DNA from: Fistularia commersonii
Taxonomy: Eukaryota; Chordata; Actinopteri; Syngnathiformes; Fistulariidae
Length of the DNA stretch: 64,000 nucleotides
NCBI GenBank assembly: GCA_037954325.1
Contig: JBBMNZ010000052.1
Coordinates: forward strand, 434,001-498,000
Direction: 5' to 3'
Part shown: positions 1 through 14,200 of the stretch, piece by piece
Position numbering within the stretch: position 1 is the stretch's first letter
How the letters are laid out: every line of letters starts with the position of its first letter
The notes under the pieces: generated by a model
What the model saw: only the letters and a program-made list of their open reading frames with translations
Told to the model about the DNA's origin: nothing
Databases searched by the model: none
Program-made: the position numbers and the translations under genes

Positions 1-929
1 TGAATTTAACATTAATTGTGCAGAATCATGTTCTATGAAACATATTTCTACGGCAGTAACCAGCTTGATGAAATCCATTAGTTATTTCCACTCCTAATCA
101 AAAACGCTTCAACTCTGTGAGGGAAGCACTTTTTGAACGAATGGCTATATCTTTTGAACTTGTAGCTGGATTACACTGAATTTACATATACTGTGCAGAA
201 TAATGTACTGAACAACATATTTGAACAGCGGAAACCAGCTTGGTGAAATTCATTAGTTATTTCCTCTCCTAATAAAAAACGCTTCAACTCGGTGCGATAA
301 GCATTCTTTGAACGAATTGGCTCTATCTTTTGAACCGCTGTTGGGATTACACTGAATTTGACATATATTGTGCAGAATCAAGTCCTAAACAACATATTTC
401 AATGGCAAAAACCAGCTTGATGAAATCAATTAGTTATTTCCACTCCTAATCAAAAATGCTTCAACTCGGTGTGAGAAGCACTTTTTGAACGAATGGCTAT
501 ATCTTTTTTAAATGTTGCTGGATTACAATGAATTTGACATATATTATGCAGAATCATGTCCTAAACAACATATTTGAACAGCAGAAACCAGCTTGGTGAA
601 ATTCATAAGTTATTTCCACTCTTAATCAAAAACGCTTCAACCCGATAAGATAAACACTTTTTGAACGAATGGCTTTATCTTTTGAACCTGTGATGGGATT
701 ACACTGAATTTGACATATATTGTGCAGAATCATGTTCTAAACAACATATATCCAGTAGAAACCAGCTTGATGAAATTCATGAGTTATTTCCAGTCCAACT
801 CAAAAACGATTTAACTCGATAAGATAAGCAGATTTTGACCTTATGGCTCTATCTTTTGAACTTGTAGCTGGATTACACTGAATTTGACATATATTGAACA
901 GAATCATGTCCTAAACAACATATTTCAAC

Positions 930-1735
930 AACAGAAACCAGCTTGATGAAATTCATTAGTCATTTCCACTCAAAATCAAAAACGCTTCAAATCAGTGAGA
1001 TAAGCACTTTTTGACCTTATGGATACGTCTTTTGAACTTTTGGCTGGATTAACATGAATTTCACATATATTGTGCAGAATCATGTTCTAAACAAGATAAG
1101 TCAACAGCAGAAACCGGCTTGATGAAATTCATTAGTTATTTCCACTCCTAATCAAAAACGGTTCAACTCGGTGTGAAGACTTTTTGAACGAATGGCTATA
1201 TCTTTTTAGCCTGTGATGGGATTACACTGAAATTGACATATATTGTGCAGAATCATGTCCTAGACAACATATTTCAACAGTAGATCCCAGCTTAATGGAA
1301 TTCGTTAGTTATTTCCACTCCTAATCAAAAACGCTTCAACTCGGTGAGATGAAGACTTTTTGAACGAATGGCTTTATCTTTTTAACCTGTGATGGGATTA
1401 CACTGAATTTGACATATATTGTGCAGAATCATGTCCTAAACAACATATATCAACAGCAGAAACCAGCATGATGAAATTCATTAGTTATTTCCACTCCTAA
1501 TCAAAAACGATTTAACTCGATAAGATATGCAGTTTTTGACCTTATGGTTATATCTTTTGAACTTGTGGCTGGATTACACTGAATTTGACATATATTGTAC
1601 AAAATCATGTCCTATACAACATCTATCAACAGCAGAAACAGGCTTGGTGGATATCATTAGTCATTTCCACTCAAAAACAAAAAAGCTTCAACTCAGTGAG
1701 ATAATTACTTTTTTACCTTATGGCTTTATCTTTTG
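930..1735 (+). repeat. HOR segment L, copy 1 (8-monomer offset)
   Basis: A run of about 4.5 monomers that recurs 1,402-1,403 bp downstream. Shared markers are GGATACGTCTTTTGAAC at 1021 (GGATACATC in the other copies), CGGTTCAACTCGGTGTGAAG, ATGAAGACTTTTTGAACG, and a monomer that ends in GATATGCAGTTTTTGACC. An accidental 69-codon reading frame at 1,527-1,736 is repeated almost unchanged at 2,929-3,138 because of this duplication. It is not a gene. Confidence 0.75.
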
Positions 1736-2332
1736 AACTTATAGCTGGATTACACTGAATTTGATATATTGTGCAGAATCATGTCCTATACAACATATAT
1801 CAACAGCAAAAACCAGCATATTGAAATTCATTAGTTATTTCAACTCCAACTCAAAAACGCTTCAACTCGGTGAGATGAGCAGTTTTCGAACGAATGGCTA
1901 TATCTTTTGATCTTGTCGCTGGATTACACTGAATTTGACATATATTGTACAGAATCATGTCCTATACAACATATATCAACAGCAGAAAAAGGCTTGGTGA
2001 AATTCATTAGTTATTTTCACTCCTAATCAAAAACGCTTTGACTCGGTTAGATGAAGACTTTTTGAACGAATGGCTATATGTTTTTAACCTGTGATGGGAT
2101 TACACTGAAGTTGACATATTTTGTGCAGAATGATGTCCTACACAACATTTGTCAACGGCAGAATCCAGCTTGATGAAATTCATTTGTTATTTCCACTCCG
2201 AATCAAATACGCTTCAAGTCGAAGAGATAAAGTCTTTTTGAACGAATGGCTATATCTTTTGATCTTGACGCTGGATTACACTGAATTTGACATATATTGT
2301 GCAGAATCATGTCCTAAACAACATATCTTAAC

Positions 2333-3138
2333 AGCAGAAACCAGCTTGATGAAATTCATTAGTCATTTCCACTCAACATCAAAAACGCTTCAACTCAGTG
2401 AGATAAGCACTTTTTGACCTTATGGATACATCTTTTGAACTTGTGGCTGGATTAACATGAATTTGACATATATTGTGCAGAATCATGTTCTAAACAAGAT
2501 ATTTCAACAGCAGAAACCGGCTAGATGAAATTCATTAGTTATTTCCACTCCTAATCAAAAACGGTTCAACTCGGTGTGAAGATTTTTTGAACGAATGGCT
2601 ATATCTTTTAACCTGTGATGGGATTACACTGAAATTGACATATATTGTGAAGAATCATGTCCTAGACAACATATTTCAACAGTAGAAACCAGCTTAATGG
2701 AATTCATTACTTATTTCTACTCCTAATCAAAAACGCTTCAACTCGGTGAGATGAAGACTTTTTGAACGAATGGCTTTATCTTTTTAACCTGTGATGGGAT
2801 TACACTGAAATTGACATATATTGTTCAGAATCATGTCCTAAACAACATATATCAACAGCAGAAACCAGCATGATGAAATTCATTAGTTATTTCCACTCCT
2901 AATCCAAAACGATTTAACTCGATAAGATATGCAGTTTTTGACCTTATGGCTATATCTTTTGAACTTGTGGCTGGATTACACTGAATTTGACATATATTGT
3001 ACAAAATCATGTCCTATACAACATCTATCAACAGCAGAAACAGGCTTGGTGGAAATCATTAGTCATTTCCACTCAAAAACAAAAAAGCTTCAACTCAGTG
3101 AGATAATTACTTTTTTACCTTATGGCTATATCTTTTGA
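2333..3138 (+). repeat. HOR segment L, copy 2
   Basis: This copy matches 930-1,735 at an offset of about 1,402 bp (8 monomers). It also matches about 5,673-6,478 at an offset of 3,340 bp (19 monomers), marked by TATGGATACATCTTTTGAAC at 2,421 and 5,761. After 3,138 the copies diverge into different monomer variants. It therefore shows the same multi-monomer block placed at least three times in the first 6.5 kb. Confidence 0.75.
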
Positions 3139-3759
3139 ACTTATAGCTGAATTACACTGAATTTGACATATTGTGCAGAATCATGTCCTAAACAACATAT
3201 ATCAACAGCAAAAACCAGCATATTGAAATTCATTAGTTATTTCCACTCCAACTCAAAAACGATTTAACTCGATAATATAAGTAGTTTTTGAACGAATGGC
3301 TATATCTTTTGAACTTGTAGTTGGATTACACTGAATTTGACATATTTTGTGCAGAATATTGTCCTAAACAACATATTTCAACAGCAGAAACCAGATTAAT
3401 GAAATTCATTAGTTATTTCCACTCCTAATCAATAACGCTTATACTCGGTGAGAAAAGCACTTTTTTAACGAATGGCTATATATTTTGATCTTGTAGCTGG
3501 GTTACACTGAATTTGACATATATTGTGCAGAATCATGTTCTAAACAAGATATTTCAAAAGCAGAAACCGGCTTGATGAAATTCATTAGTTATTTCCACTA
3601 CTAGTCAAAAACGCTTCAAGTCAGTGATATAAGAACTTTTTGAACGAATGGCTATATCTTTTGAATTCGTACCTGGATTACACTGAATTTGACATATTTT
3701 GTGCAGAATCATGTCCGAAACAACATATTTCCACAGCAGAAACCAGCTTAATGAAATTC

Positions 3760-3771
3760 TTTTTTTTTTTT
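3760..3771 (+). repeat. T12 homopolymer inside a monomer
   Basis: Twelve consecutive T replace the usual ATTAGTTATTT between GAAATTC and CCACTCC. The monomer length is almost unchanged (12 bases for 11), so this looks less like simple slippage insertion than a replacement of the window by T. No other monomer I looked at has it. A read or assembly error is also possible. Confidence 0.85.
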
Positions 3772-5031
3772 CCACTCCTAATCAAAAACGCTTCAACTCA
3801 GTGAGATGATGACTTTTTGAACGAATGGATATATCTTTTGAACCTGTGATGGGATCACACTGAATTTGACATATATTGCACAGAATCTTGTCCTAAACAA
3901 CATATATCAACAGCAGAAACCAGCATGATGAAATTGATTAGTTATTTCCACTCCAACTCAAAAAAGATTTAACCTCTGTAAGATAAGCACTTTTTGACCT
4001 TATGGCTATATCTTTTGAACTTGTAGCTGGATTACACAGAATTTGACATGTATTGTGCAGAATCATGTTCTAAACAACATATGTCAACAGCAAAAACCAA
4101 CTTGGTGAAATTCATTAGTTATTTCCACTCTCAATCAAAAACGCTTCAACCCGATGACATAAGCACTTTTTGAATGAATGGCTATATCTTTTGAACCCGT
4201 GATGTGATTACACTAAATTTGACATATAATGTGCTTAATCATGTCCGAAACAACATAAATAAACAGCAGAAACCAGAATGATGAAATTCATTAGTTATTT
4301 CCTTTCCAACTCAAAAAAGATTTAGCCTCGGTAAGATAAGCACTCTTTGACCTTATGGCTATATCTTTTGAACTTGTCGGTGGATTACACTGAATTTGAC
4401 ATATATTGTGCAGAATCATGTCCTAAACAACATATCTCACCAGCAGAAACCAGCTTGATGAAATTCATTAGTCATTTCCACTCAAAAACAAAAAAAAGCT
4501 TCAACTCAGCGAGATAAGCACTTTTTGACCTTATGGCTATATCTTTTGAACTTATAGCTGGATTACACTGAATTTGATATATTGTGCAGAATCATGTCCT
4601 AAGCAACATATATCAACAGCAAAAACCAGCATATTGAAATTCATTAGTTATTTCAACTCCAACTCAAAAACGCTTCAACTCGGTGAGATGAGCAGTTTTC
4701 GAACGAATGGCTATATCTTTTGATCTTGTCGCTGGATTACACTGAATTTGACATATATTGTACAGAATCATGTCCTATACAACATCTATCAATAGCAGAA
4801 AAAGGCTTGGTGAAATTCAATAGTTATTTCCTCTCTTAATCAAAAACGCTTCAATTCGATAAAATAAGAACTTTTTGAACGAATGGCTATATCTTTTGAA
4901 CCTTCGATGGGATTACACAGAATTTGACATATATTGTGCAGAATCATGTCCTAAACAACATATTTCAACAGTAGAAACCAAATTGATGAAATTCATTAGT
5001 TATTTCCACTCCAAATCAAAAACGCTACAAC

Positions 5032-8000
5032 TCGGTGAGATAAGCACTTTTTGAACTAATGGCTGTATCTTTTGAACTTGTAGCTGGATTACCCTGAATT
5101 TTACATTTTTTGTGCTGAATCATGTCCTATACAACATATTTCAACAACAGAAACCAGCTTGATGAAATTGATTAGTTATTTCCACTCCTAATCAAAAACG
5201 CTTCAACTCCGTGAGATAAGCACTTTTTGAACGAAAGGCTATATCTTTTGATCTTGACGCTGGATTACACTGAATTTGACATATTTTGCGTAGAATCATG
5301 TTCTATAAAACATATTTCAACAGCAGAAACCAGCTTGATGAAATTCATTAGTTATTTCCACTTCTAATCAAAAACGCTTCAACCCAAAAAGATAAACACT
5401 TTTTGAACGAATGGCTATATCTTTTGAACCTGTGATGGGATTACACTGAATTTGAAATATTTTGTGCAGAATCATGTCCTAAAAAACATATTTCAACATC
5501 AAAACCAGCTAGATGAAATTCATTAGTTATTTCCACTCATAATCAAAAACGCTTCAACTCGGTGAGATAAGTCCTTTTTGAACGAATGGCTATATTTTTT
5601 GAACCTGTGATGGGATTACACTGAAGTTGACATATTTTGTGCAGAATGATGTCCTAAACAACATTTGTCAACGGCAGAAACCAGCTTGATGAAATTCATT
5701 AGTCATTTCCACTCAACATCAAAAACGCTTCAACTCAGTGAGATAAGCACTTTTTGACCTTATGGATACATCTTTTGAACTTGTGGCTGGATTAACATAA
5801 ATTTGACATATATTGTGCAGAATCATGTTCTAAACAAGATATTTCAACAGCAGAAACCGGCTTGATGAAATTCATTAGTTATTTCCACTCCTAATCAAAA
5901 ACGGTTCAACTCGGTGTGAAGACTTTTTGAACGAATGGCTATATCTTTTTAACATGTGATGGGATTACACTTAAATTGACATATATTGTGCAGAATCATG
6001 TCCTAGACAACATATTTCAACAGCAGAAACCAGCTTAATGGAATTCGTTAGTTATTTCCACTCCTAATCAAAAACGCTTCAACTCGGTGAGATGAAGACT
6101 TTCTGAACGAATGGCTTTATCTTTTTAACCTGTGATGGGATTACACTGAAATTGAAATATATTGTGCAGAATCATGTCCTAAACAACATATATCAACAGC
6201 AGAAACCAGCATGATGAAATTCATTAGTTATTTCCACTCCTAATCCAAAACGATTTAACTCGATAAGATATGCAGTTTTTGACCTTATGGCTATATCTTT
6301 TGAACTTGTGGCTGGATTACACTGAATTTGACATATATTGTACAGAATCATGTCTTTAATAACATCTATCAACAGCATAAACAGGCTTGGTGGAAATCAT
6401 TAGTCATTTCCACTCAAAAACAAAAAAGCTTCAATTCAGTGACATAATTTCTTTTTTACCTTATGGCTATATCTTTTGAATTTATAGCTGGATTACACTG
6501 AATTTGACATATATTGTGCAGAATCATGTCCTAAACAACATATATCAACAGCAAAAACCAACATATTGATATTCATTAGTTATTTCAACTCCAACTAGAA
6601 AACGCTTCAACTTCGTGAGAAAAGCAGTTTTTTAACGAATGGCTATATCTTTTGATCTTGTCGCTGGATTACACTGAATATGACATATATTGTACAGAAT
6701 CATGTCCTATACAATATCTATCAACAGCAGAAACAGGCTTGGTGAAATTCAATAGTTATTTCCTCTCTTAATCAAAAACGCTTCAACTCGGTGAGATAAG
6801 CACTTTTTGATCGCATGGCTATATCTTTTGAACCTGTGATGGGATTACACTGAATTTTACATATTTTGTGTAGAATCATGTCCTGAACAACATATTTCAA
6901 TAGCAGGAAAAAGCTTGATGAAATTAATTTGTTATTTCCACTCCGAATCAAATACGCTTCAAGTCGGTGAGATTTAGACTTTTTGAACGAATGGCTATAT
7001 CTTTTGAACTTGTAGCTGGATTACACTGAATTTTACATATATTGTGCGAAATCATGTCCTATAGTAAATATTTCAACAGCAGAAACCAGCTTGATGAAAT
7101 TCATTAGTCATTTCCACTCAAAATCAAATACGCTTCAATTCAGTGAGATAAGCACTTTTTGACCTTGTGGCAATATCTTTTGAACTTATAGCTGGATTAC
7201 TCTGAATTTGACATATATTGTACAGAATCATGTCCTATACAACATCTATCAACAGCAGAAACAGGCTTGGTGAAAATCAATAGTTATTTCCACTCCAAAT
7301 CAAAAACGCTTTAATTCGGTGAGATAAGCACTTTTTGAACGAATGGCTATATCTTTTGAAACTGTGATTGGATTACACTGAATTTGACAAATATTGTTGA
7401 GAATCATGTCCTAAACAACATATTTCAACAGTAGAAACCAACTTGATGAAATTCATTTGTTATTTCCACTCCGAATCAAATACGCTTCAAGTCGGTGAGA
7501 TATAGACTTTTTGAACGAATGGCTATATCTTTTGAACTTGTAGCGGGATTACACTGAATTTGATATGTATTGTGCAGAATCATGTCCTATACAAAATCTA
7601 TCAACAGCAGAAAAAGGCTTGGTGAAATTCAATAGTAATTTCCTCTCTTAATCAAAAACGCTTCAACTCGGTGAGATACGCAGTTTTTGAACGAATGGCT
7701 ATATCTTTTGAACCTGTGATGGGATTACACTGAATTTGAAATATTTTGTGCAGAATCATGTCCAAGACAACATGTATCAACAGCAGAAACCAGCTTGATG
7801 AAATTCATCAGTTATTTCCACTCCAACTCAAAAACAATTTAACTCGATAAGATAAGCACTTTTTTAACGAATGGCTATATCTTTTGAACTTGCCGCTGGA
7901 TTACACTGAAATTGACATTAGTTGTGCAGAATCATGTACTGAACATCATATATGAACAGCAGAAACCAGCTTGATGAAATTCATGAGTTATTTCCACTCA

Positions 8001-9115
8001 ATTGAAAACGCTTCAATCCAATAAGATAAACACTTTTTGAATGAATGGCTATATTATTTGAACATGTGATGGGATTACACTGAATTTAACATATATTGTG
8101 CAGAATCATGTCTCAAACAACACATATCACCAGTAGACACCAGCTTGATGAAATTCATGAGTTATTTCCACTCCTAATCAAAAGCGATTTAACTCGGTAA
8201 GATAAGTACTTTTTGACCTTATGGCTATATCTTTTGAACTTGTAGCTGGATGACACAGAATTTGACATATATTGTGCAGAATCATGTCCTATACAACATC
8301 TATCAACAGCAGAAATAGGCTTAGTGAAATTCAATAGTTATTTCCTCTCCTAATCAAAAACGCTTCAACTCGGTGAGATACGCAGTTTTTGAACGAATGG
8401 CTATATCTTTTGAACCTGTGATGGGATTACACTGAATTTGAAATATTTTGTGCAGAATCATGTCCTAAACAACATATTTCAACAGCAGAAACCAGCTTGA
8501 TGAAATTCATTAGTTATTTCCACTCCAAATCAAAAACGCTTCAACTCAGTAAGATAAGCAATTTTTCAACGAATGGCTATATCTTTTGAACTTGTACCTG
8601 GATTCTACTGAAATTGACATATATTGTGCAAAATCATGTTCCAAACAACATATTTCAACGGCAAAAACCAGCTTGATGAAATCCATTAGTTATTTCCACT
8701 CCTGATCAAAAACGCTTCAATTCGGTGAGAAAAGCACTTTTTGAACGAATGGCTATATATTTTGATCCTGTTGCTGGGTTACACTGAATTTGATATATAT
8801 ATTGCAGAATCATGTCCTAAACAACATATTTCAAAAGCAGAAACCAGCTTGATGAAATTCATTAGTTATTTTCACTCCTAATCAAAAACGCTTCAACTCG
8901 GTGAGATGAAGACTTTTTGAACGAATGGCTATATCTTTTTAACCTGTGATGGGATTACAATGAAATTGACATATATAGTAAAGAATCATGTCCTAGACAA
9001 CATATTTCAACAGCAGAAACCAGAATGATGAAATCCATTAGTTATTTCCACTCCTGATCAAAAACGCTTCAATTCGGTGAGAAAAGCAGTTTTTGAACTT
9101 ATGGATAAATCTTTT
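5032..9115 (+). repeat. Core block A, copy 1 (42-monomer offset to 12.4 kb)
   Basis: This block matches 12,420-16,674 at an offset of 7,388 bp, which is 42 monomers. For example GGCTGTATCT lies at 5,061 and 12,449, and GAATATGACATATATTGTAC starts at 6,676 and 14,065. From about 8.3 kb the offset becomes about 7,563 bp because this copy lacks one monomer (TCTTGTCTCTGAATTACAC type) that is present near 15.8 kb. It contains the GAACTAATGG, GAACGAAAGG, TTGCGTAGAATC, GGTGTGAAGAC and CTGTTGCTGGGTTACAC monomer types that recur through the core. Confidence 0.8.
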
Positions 9116-11224
9116 GAACTTGTGGCTGGATTAACATGAATTTGACATATATTGTGCAGAATCATGTCCTTATCAACATATATCAACAGCAAAAACCAAA
9201 TTGGTGAAATTCATTAGTTATTTCCGCTCGTCATCAAAAACGCTTCAACGCGATAAGATAAGTACTTTTTGAACGAATGGCTATATCTTTTAAACCGGTG
9301 ATGTGATTAAACTAAATTTGACATATATTGTGCAAAATCATGTCCTAAACAACATATATCAACAGCAAAACCCGCATATTGAAAATTCATTAGTTATTTC
9401 CACTGCAACTCAAAAACGCTTCAACTCGGTGAGATAAGCAGTTTTTGAACAAATGGTTATATCTTTTGATCTTGTCGCTGGATTACACTGAATTTAACAT
9501 ATATTGTGCAGAATCATGTCCTATACAACATATATCAACAGTAGAAACGAGCTTGATGAAATCCATTAGTTTTTTCCACTCCTAATCAAAATCGCTTCAA
9601 CCCGATAAGATAAAAACTTTTTGAACGAATGGCTATATCTTTTGATCTTGTCGCTGAATTACACTGAATTTGACATATATTGTGCAGAATCATGTTCTAA
9701 ACAACATATTTCAACAGCAGAAACCAGATTAATGAAATTCATTAGTTATTTCCACTCCTACTCAAAAACGTTTCAACTCGGTGAGATAAGTACTTTTTAA
9801 ACGGATGGCTATATCTTTTGAACTTGTAGCTGGATTACACTGAATTTGACATATATTGTGCAGAATCATGTTCTAAACAACACATTTCAACGGTAAAAAC
9901 CAGCTTGATGAAATCCATTAGATATATCCACTCCTAATCAAAAACGCTTCAACTCGGTGAGAAAAGCACTTTTTGAACGGATGGCTATATCTTTTAAACT
10001 TATAACTGGATTACACTGAATTTGATATTAATTGTGCAGAATCATGTTCTAAATAACATATTCCACCGGCAAAAACCAGCTTGATAAAGCCATTAGTTAT
10101 TTCCACTCCAACTCAAGAACGCTTCAACTCAGTGACATAAGCACTTTTTGATCTTATGGCTATATCTTTTGAATTTATAGCTGGATTACACTGAATTTGA
10201 CATATATCGTGCAGAATCATGTCCTAAACAACACATATCAACAGCAAAAAACCAGCATATTGTAATTCATTAGTAATTTCCACTCAAAATCTAAAACGCT
10301 TCAACTCAGTGAGATAAGAACTTTTTGACCTTATGGCTATATCTTTTGAACTTGTAGCTGGATTACACTGAATTTGACATATATTGTGCAGAATCATGTC
10401 CTAAACAACATATATCAACAGCAAAAACCAGCATGTTGAAATTCATGAGTTATTTCCACTACAACTCAAAAACGCTTCAACTCGGTGAGATAAGCAGTTT
10501 TTGAACGAATGGCTATATCTTTTGATCTTGTCGCTTGATTACACTGAATTTGATATATATTGTGCAGAATCATGTCCTATACAAAATCTAACAACAGCAG
10601 AAAAAGGCTTGGTGAAATTCAATAGTTATTTCCTCTCTTAATCAAAAACGCGTTAACTCGGTGAGATAAGCACTTTTTGAACGAATGGCTATATCTTTTG
10701 AACCTGTGATGGGATTACACTGAATTTGATATATATTGTGCAGAATCATGTCCTAAACAACATATATCAACAGCAGAAACCAGCATGATGAAATTCATTA
10801 ATTATTTCCACTCCAACTCAAAAAAGATTTAATCTTGGTAAGATAAGCACTTTTTGAACGAATGGCTATATCTTTTGAACTTGTAGCTGGATTACACTGA
10901 ATTTGACATATATTGTGCAGAATCATGTCCTAAACAACATATTTCAACAGTAGAAACCAACTTGATGATATTCATTAGTTATTTCCACTCCTCATCAAAA
11001 ACGCTTCTACTCGGTGAGATCAGCACTTTTTGAACGAATGGCTATATCTTTTGAACTTGTAGCTGAATTAAACTGAATTTGACATATTTTGTGCTGAATC
11101 ATGTCCTTTACAACATATTTCAACAGCAGAAACCAGCTTGATGAAATTCATTAGTTTTTTCACCTCCAACTCAAAAATGATTTAACTCGGAAAGATAAGC
11201 ACTTTTTGACCTTAAGGCTATAAC
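9116..11224 (+). repeat. Core satellite segment between block A and the 31-monomer unit
   Basis: About 12 monomers, most of which recur near 23.0-25.3 kb at offsets of 78-81 monomers. Markers are AAACCGGTGATGTGATTAAA (about 9,292), ACGGATGGCTATATC and GATATTAATTGTGCAG (10,024). Similar monomers are also found in the 51.9-54.0 kb island. There are no genes or foreign inserts. Confidence 0.75.
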
Positions 11225-14200
11225 TTTTGATCTTGACGCTGGATTACACTGAATTTGACATATTTTGTATAGAATCATGTCCTAAACAACATATTTCAAC
11301 AGCAGAAACCAGCTTGATGAAATTCATTTGTTATTTCCACTCCGAATAAAAACGCTTCAAGTCGGTGAGATAAGCACTTTTTGAACGAATGGCTATATCT
11401 TTTGAAACTGTGATTGGATTACACTGAATTTGACATATATTGTGCAAAATCATGTCCTAAAGTAAATATTTCAACAGCAGAAACCAGCTTGATGAAATTC
11501 ATTAGTCATTTCCACTCAAAATCAAAAACGCTTCAACTCAGTTGGATAAGCACTTTTTGACCTTGTGGCTATATCTTTTGAACTTATTGCTGGATTACAC
11601 TGAATTTGATATATATTGTAAAGAATCATGTCCTTTACAACATCTATCAACTGCAAAAACCAGCATATTGTAATTCATTAGTAATTTCCACTCCAACTCA
11701 AAAACGCTTCAACTCCGTGAGATAAGCAGTTTTTGAATGAATGGCTATATCTTTTGATTTTGTCGCTGGATTACACTGAATTTGACATATATTGTGCAGA
11801 ATCATGTCCTATACAACATCTATAAACAGCAGACACAGGCTTGGTGAAATTCAATAGTTATTTCCTCTCTTAATCAAAAACGCGTTAACTCGTTGAGATA
11901 AGCACTTTTTGAACGAATGGCTATATCTTTTGAACCTGTGATGGGATTACACTGAATTTGACATATATTGTGCAGAATCATGTCCTAAACAGCATATTTC
12001 AACAGTAGAAACCAACTTGATGAAATTCATTAGTTATTTCCACACCTAATCAAAAACGCTTCAACTCCGTGAGATAAGCAATTTTTGCATGAATGGCTAT
12101 ATCTTTTGATCTTGTCGCTGAATTACACTGAATTTGATATATACTGTGCAGAATAATGTCCTATACAACATATATCAACAGCAGAAACCAGCATGATGAA
12201 ATTTATTAGTTATTTCCACTCCAACTCAAAAAAAGATTTAACCTCGGTAAGATATGCACTTTTTGAACGATTGGCTATATCTTTTGAAAATGTACCTGGA
12301 TTACACTGAATTTGACATAAATTGTAAAAAATCTTGTCCTAAACAACATATTTCAACAGCAGAATACAGCTTGATGAAATCCATAAGTTATTTCCACTTT
12401 TAAACAAAAACTCTTCAACTCGGTGAGATAATCACTTTTTGAACTAATGGCTGTATCTTTTGAACTTGTAGCTGGATTACCCTGAATTTTACATTTTTTG
12501 TGCTGAATCATGTCCTATACAACATATTTCAACAACAGAAACCAGCTTGATGAAATTGATTAGTTATTTCCACTCCTAATCAAAAACGCTTCAACTCCGT
12601 GAGATAAGCACTTTTTGAACGAAAGGCTATATCTTTTGATCTTGACGCTGGATTACACTGAATTTGACATATTTTGCGTAGAATCATGTCCTAAAAAACA
12701 TATTTCAACAGCAGAAACCAGCTTGATGAAATTCATTAGTTATTTCCACTTCTAATCAAAAACGCTTCAACCCAAAAAGATAAACACTTTTTGAAAGAAT
12801 GGCGATATCTTTTGAACCTGTGATGGGATTACACTGAATTTGACATATTTTGTGCAGAATCATGTCCTAAAAAACATATTTCAACATCAGTTACCAGCTA
12901 GATGAAATTCATTAGTTATTTCCACTCATAATCAAAAACGCTTCAACTCGGTGAGATAAGCCCTTTTTGAACGAATGGCTATATCTTTTGAACCTGTGAT
13001 GGGATTACACTGAAGTTGACATATTTTGTGCAGAGTGATGTCCTAAACAACATCTATCAACGTCAGAAACCAGCTTGATGAAATTCATTAGTCATTTCCA
13101 CTCAAAATCAAAAACGCTTCAACTCAGTGAGATAAGCACTTTTTGACCTTATGGATACACCTTTTGAACTTGTGGTTGGATTAACATGAATTTGTCATAT
13201 TTTGTGCAGAATCATGTTCTAAATAAGATATTTCAACAGCAGAAACCGGCTTGATGAAATTCATTAGTTATTTCAACTCCTAATCAAAAACGGTTCAACT
13301 CCGTGTGAAGACTTTTTGAACGAATGGCTATATCTTTTTAACCTGTAATGGGATTACACTGAAATTGACATATATTGTGCAGAATCATGTCCTAGACAAC
13401 ATATTTCAACAGCAGAAACCAGCTTAATGGACTTCGTTAGATATTTCCACTCCTAATCAAAAACGCTTCAACTCGGTGAGATGAAGACTTTTTGAACGAA
13501 TGGCTTTATCTTTTTAACCTGTGATGGGATTACACTGAAATTGACATATATTTTGCAGAATCATGTCCTAAACAACATATATCAACAGCAGAAACCAGCA
13601 TGATGAAATTCATTTGTTATTTCCACTCCTAATCCAAAACGATTTAACTCGATAAGATATGCAGTTTTTGACCTTGTGGCTATATCTTTTGAACTTGTGG
13701 CTGGATTACACTGAATTTGACATATATTGTACAGAATCATGTCTTTAACAACATCTATCAACAGCAGAAACAGGCTTGGTGGAAATCATTAGTCATTTCC
13801 ACTCAAACACAAAAAAGCTTCAATTCAGTGACATAATTACTTTTTTACCTTATGGCTATATCTTTTGAACTTATAGCTGGATTACACTGAATTTGACATA
13901 TACTGTGCAGAATCATGTCCTAAACAACATATATCAACAGCAAAAACCAGCATATTGATATTCATTAGTTATTTCAACTCCAACTAGAAAACGCTTCAAC
14001 TCGGTGAGAAAAGCAGTTTTTGAACGAATGGCTATATCTTTTGATCTTGTCGCTGGATTACACTGAATATGACATATATTGTACAGAATCATGTCCTATA
14101 CAACATCTATCAACAGCAGAAACAGGCTTGGTGAAATTCAATAGTTATTTCCTCTCTTAATCAAAAACGCTTCAACTCGGTGAGATAAGCACTTTTTGAT

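Larger units (their letters stand above)
1..5031 (+). repeat. Left diverged satellite segment
   Basis: About 28 monomers differ from one another more than those in the core do. Several recurrent types are interleaved. Bases 1-1,060 carry an unusual series: a GGGAAGCAC monomer at 121, a GCATTCTTTGAACGAATTGG monomer with ACCGCTGTTGGG at about 301-352, and a TTTTTTAAATGTTGCTGG monomer near 503. The same series reappears near 44.6 kb. A monomer type with a 6-bp shortening (GATATATTGTGC or GACATATTGTGC) occurs near 1,762, 3,166 and 4,576. There are no genes in this stretch. Confidence 0.85.

Noticed and set aside
1527..3138. Open frames of 69, 98 and 69 codons at 1,527-1,736, 2,121-2,417 and 2,929-3,138
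   Set aside because: They are readings of the satellite monomer. The monomer length is not a multiple of three, so the frame changes at each copy and stops follow quickly. The first and third are the same duplicated repeat. There is no coding signature or independent conservation.
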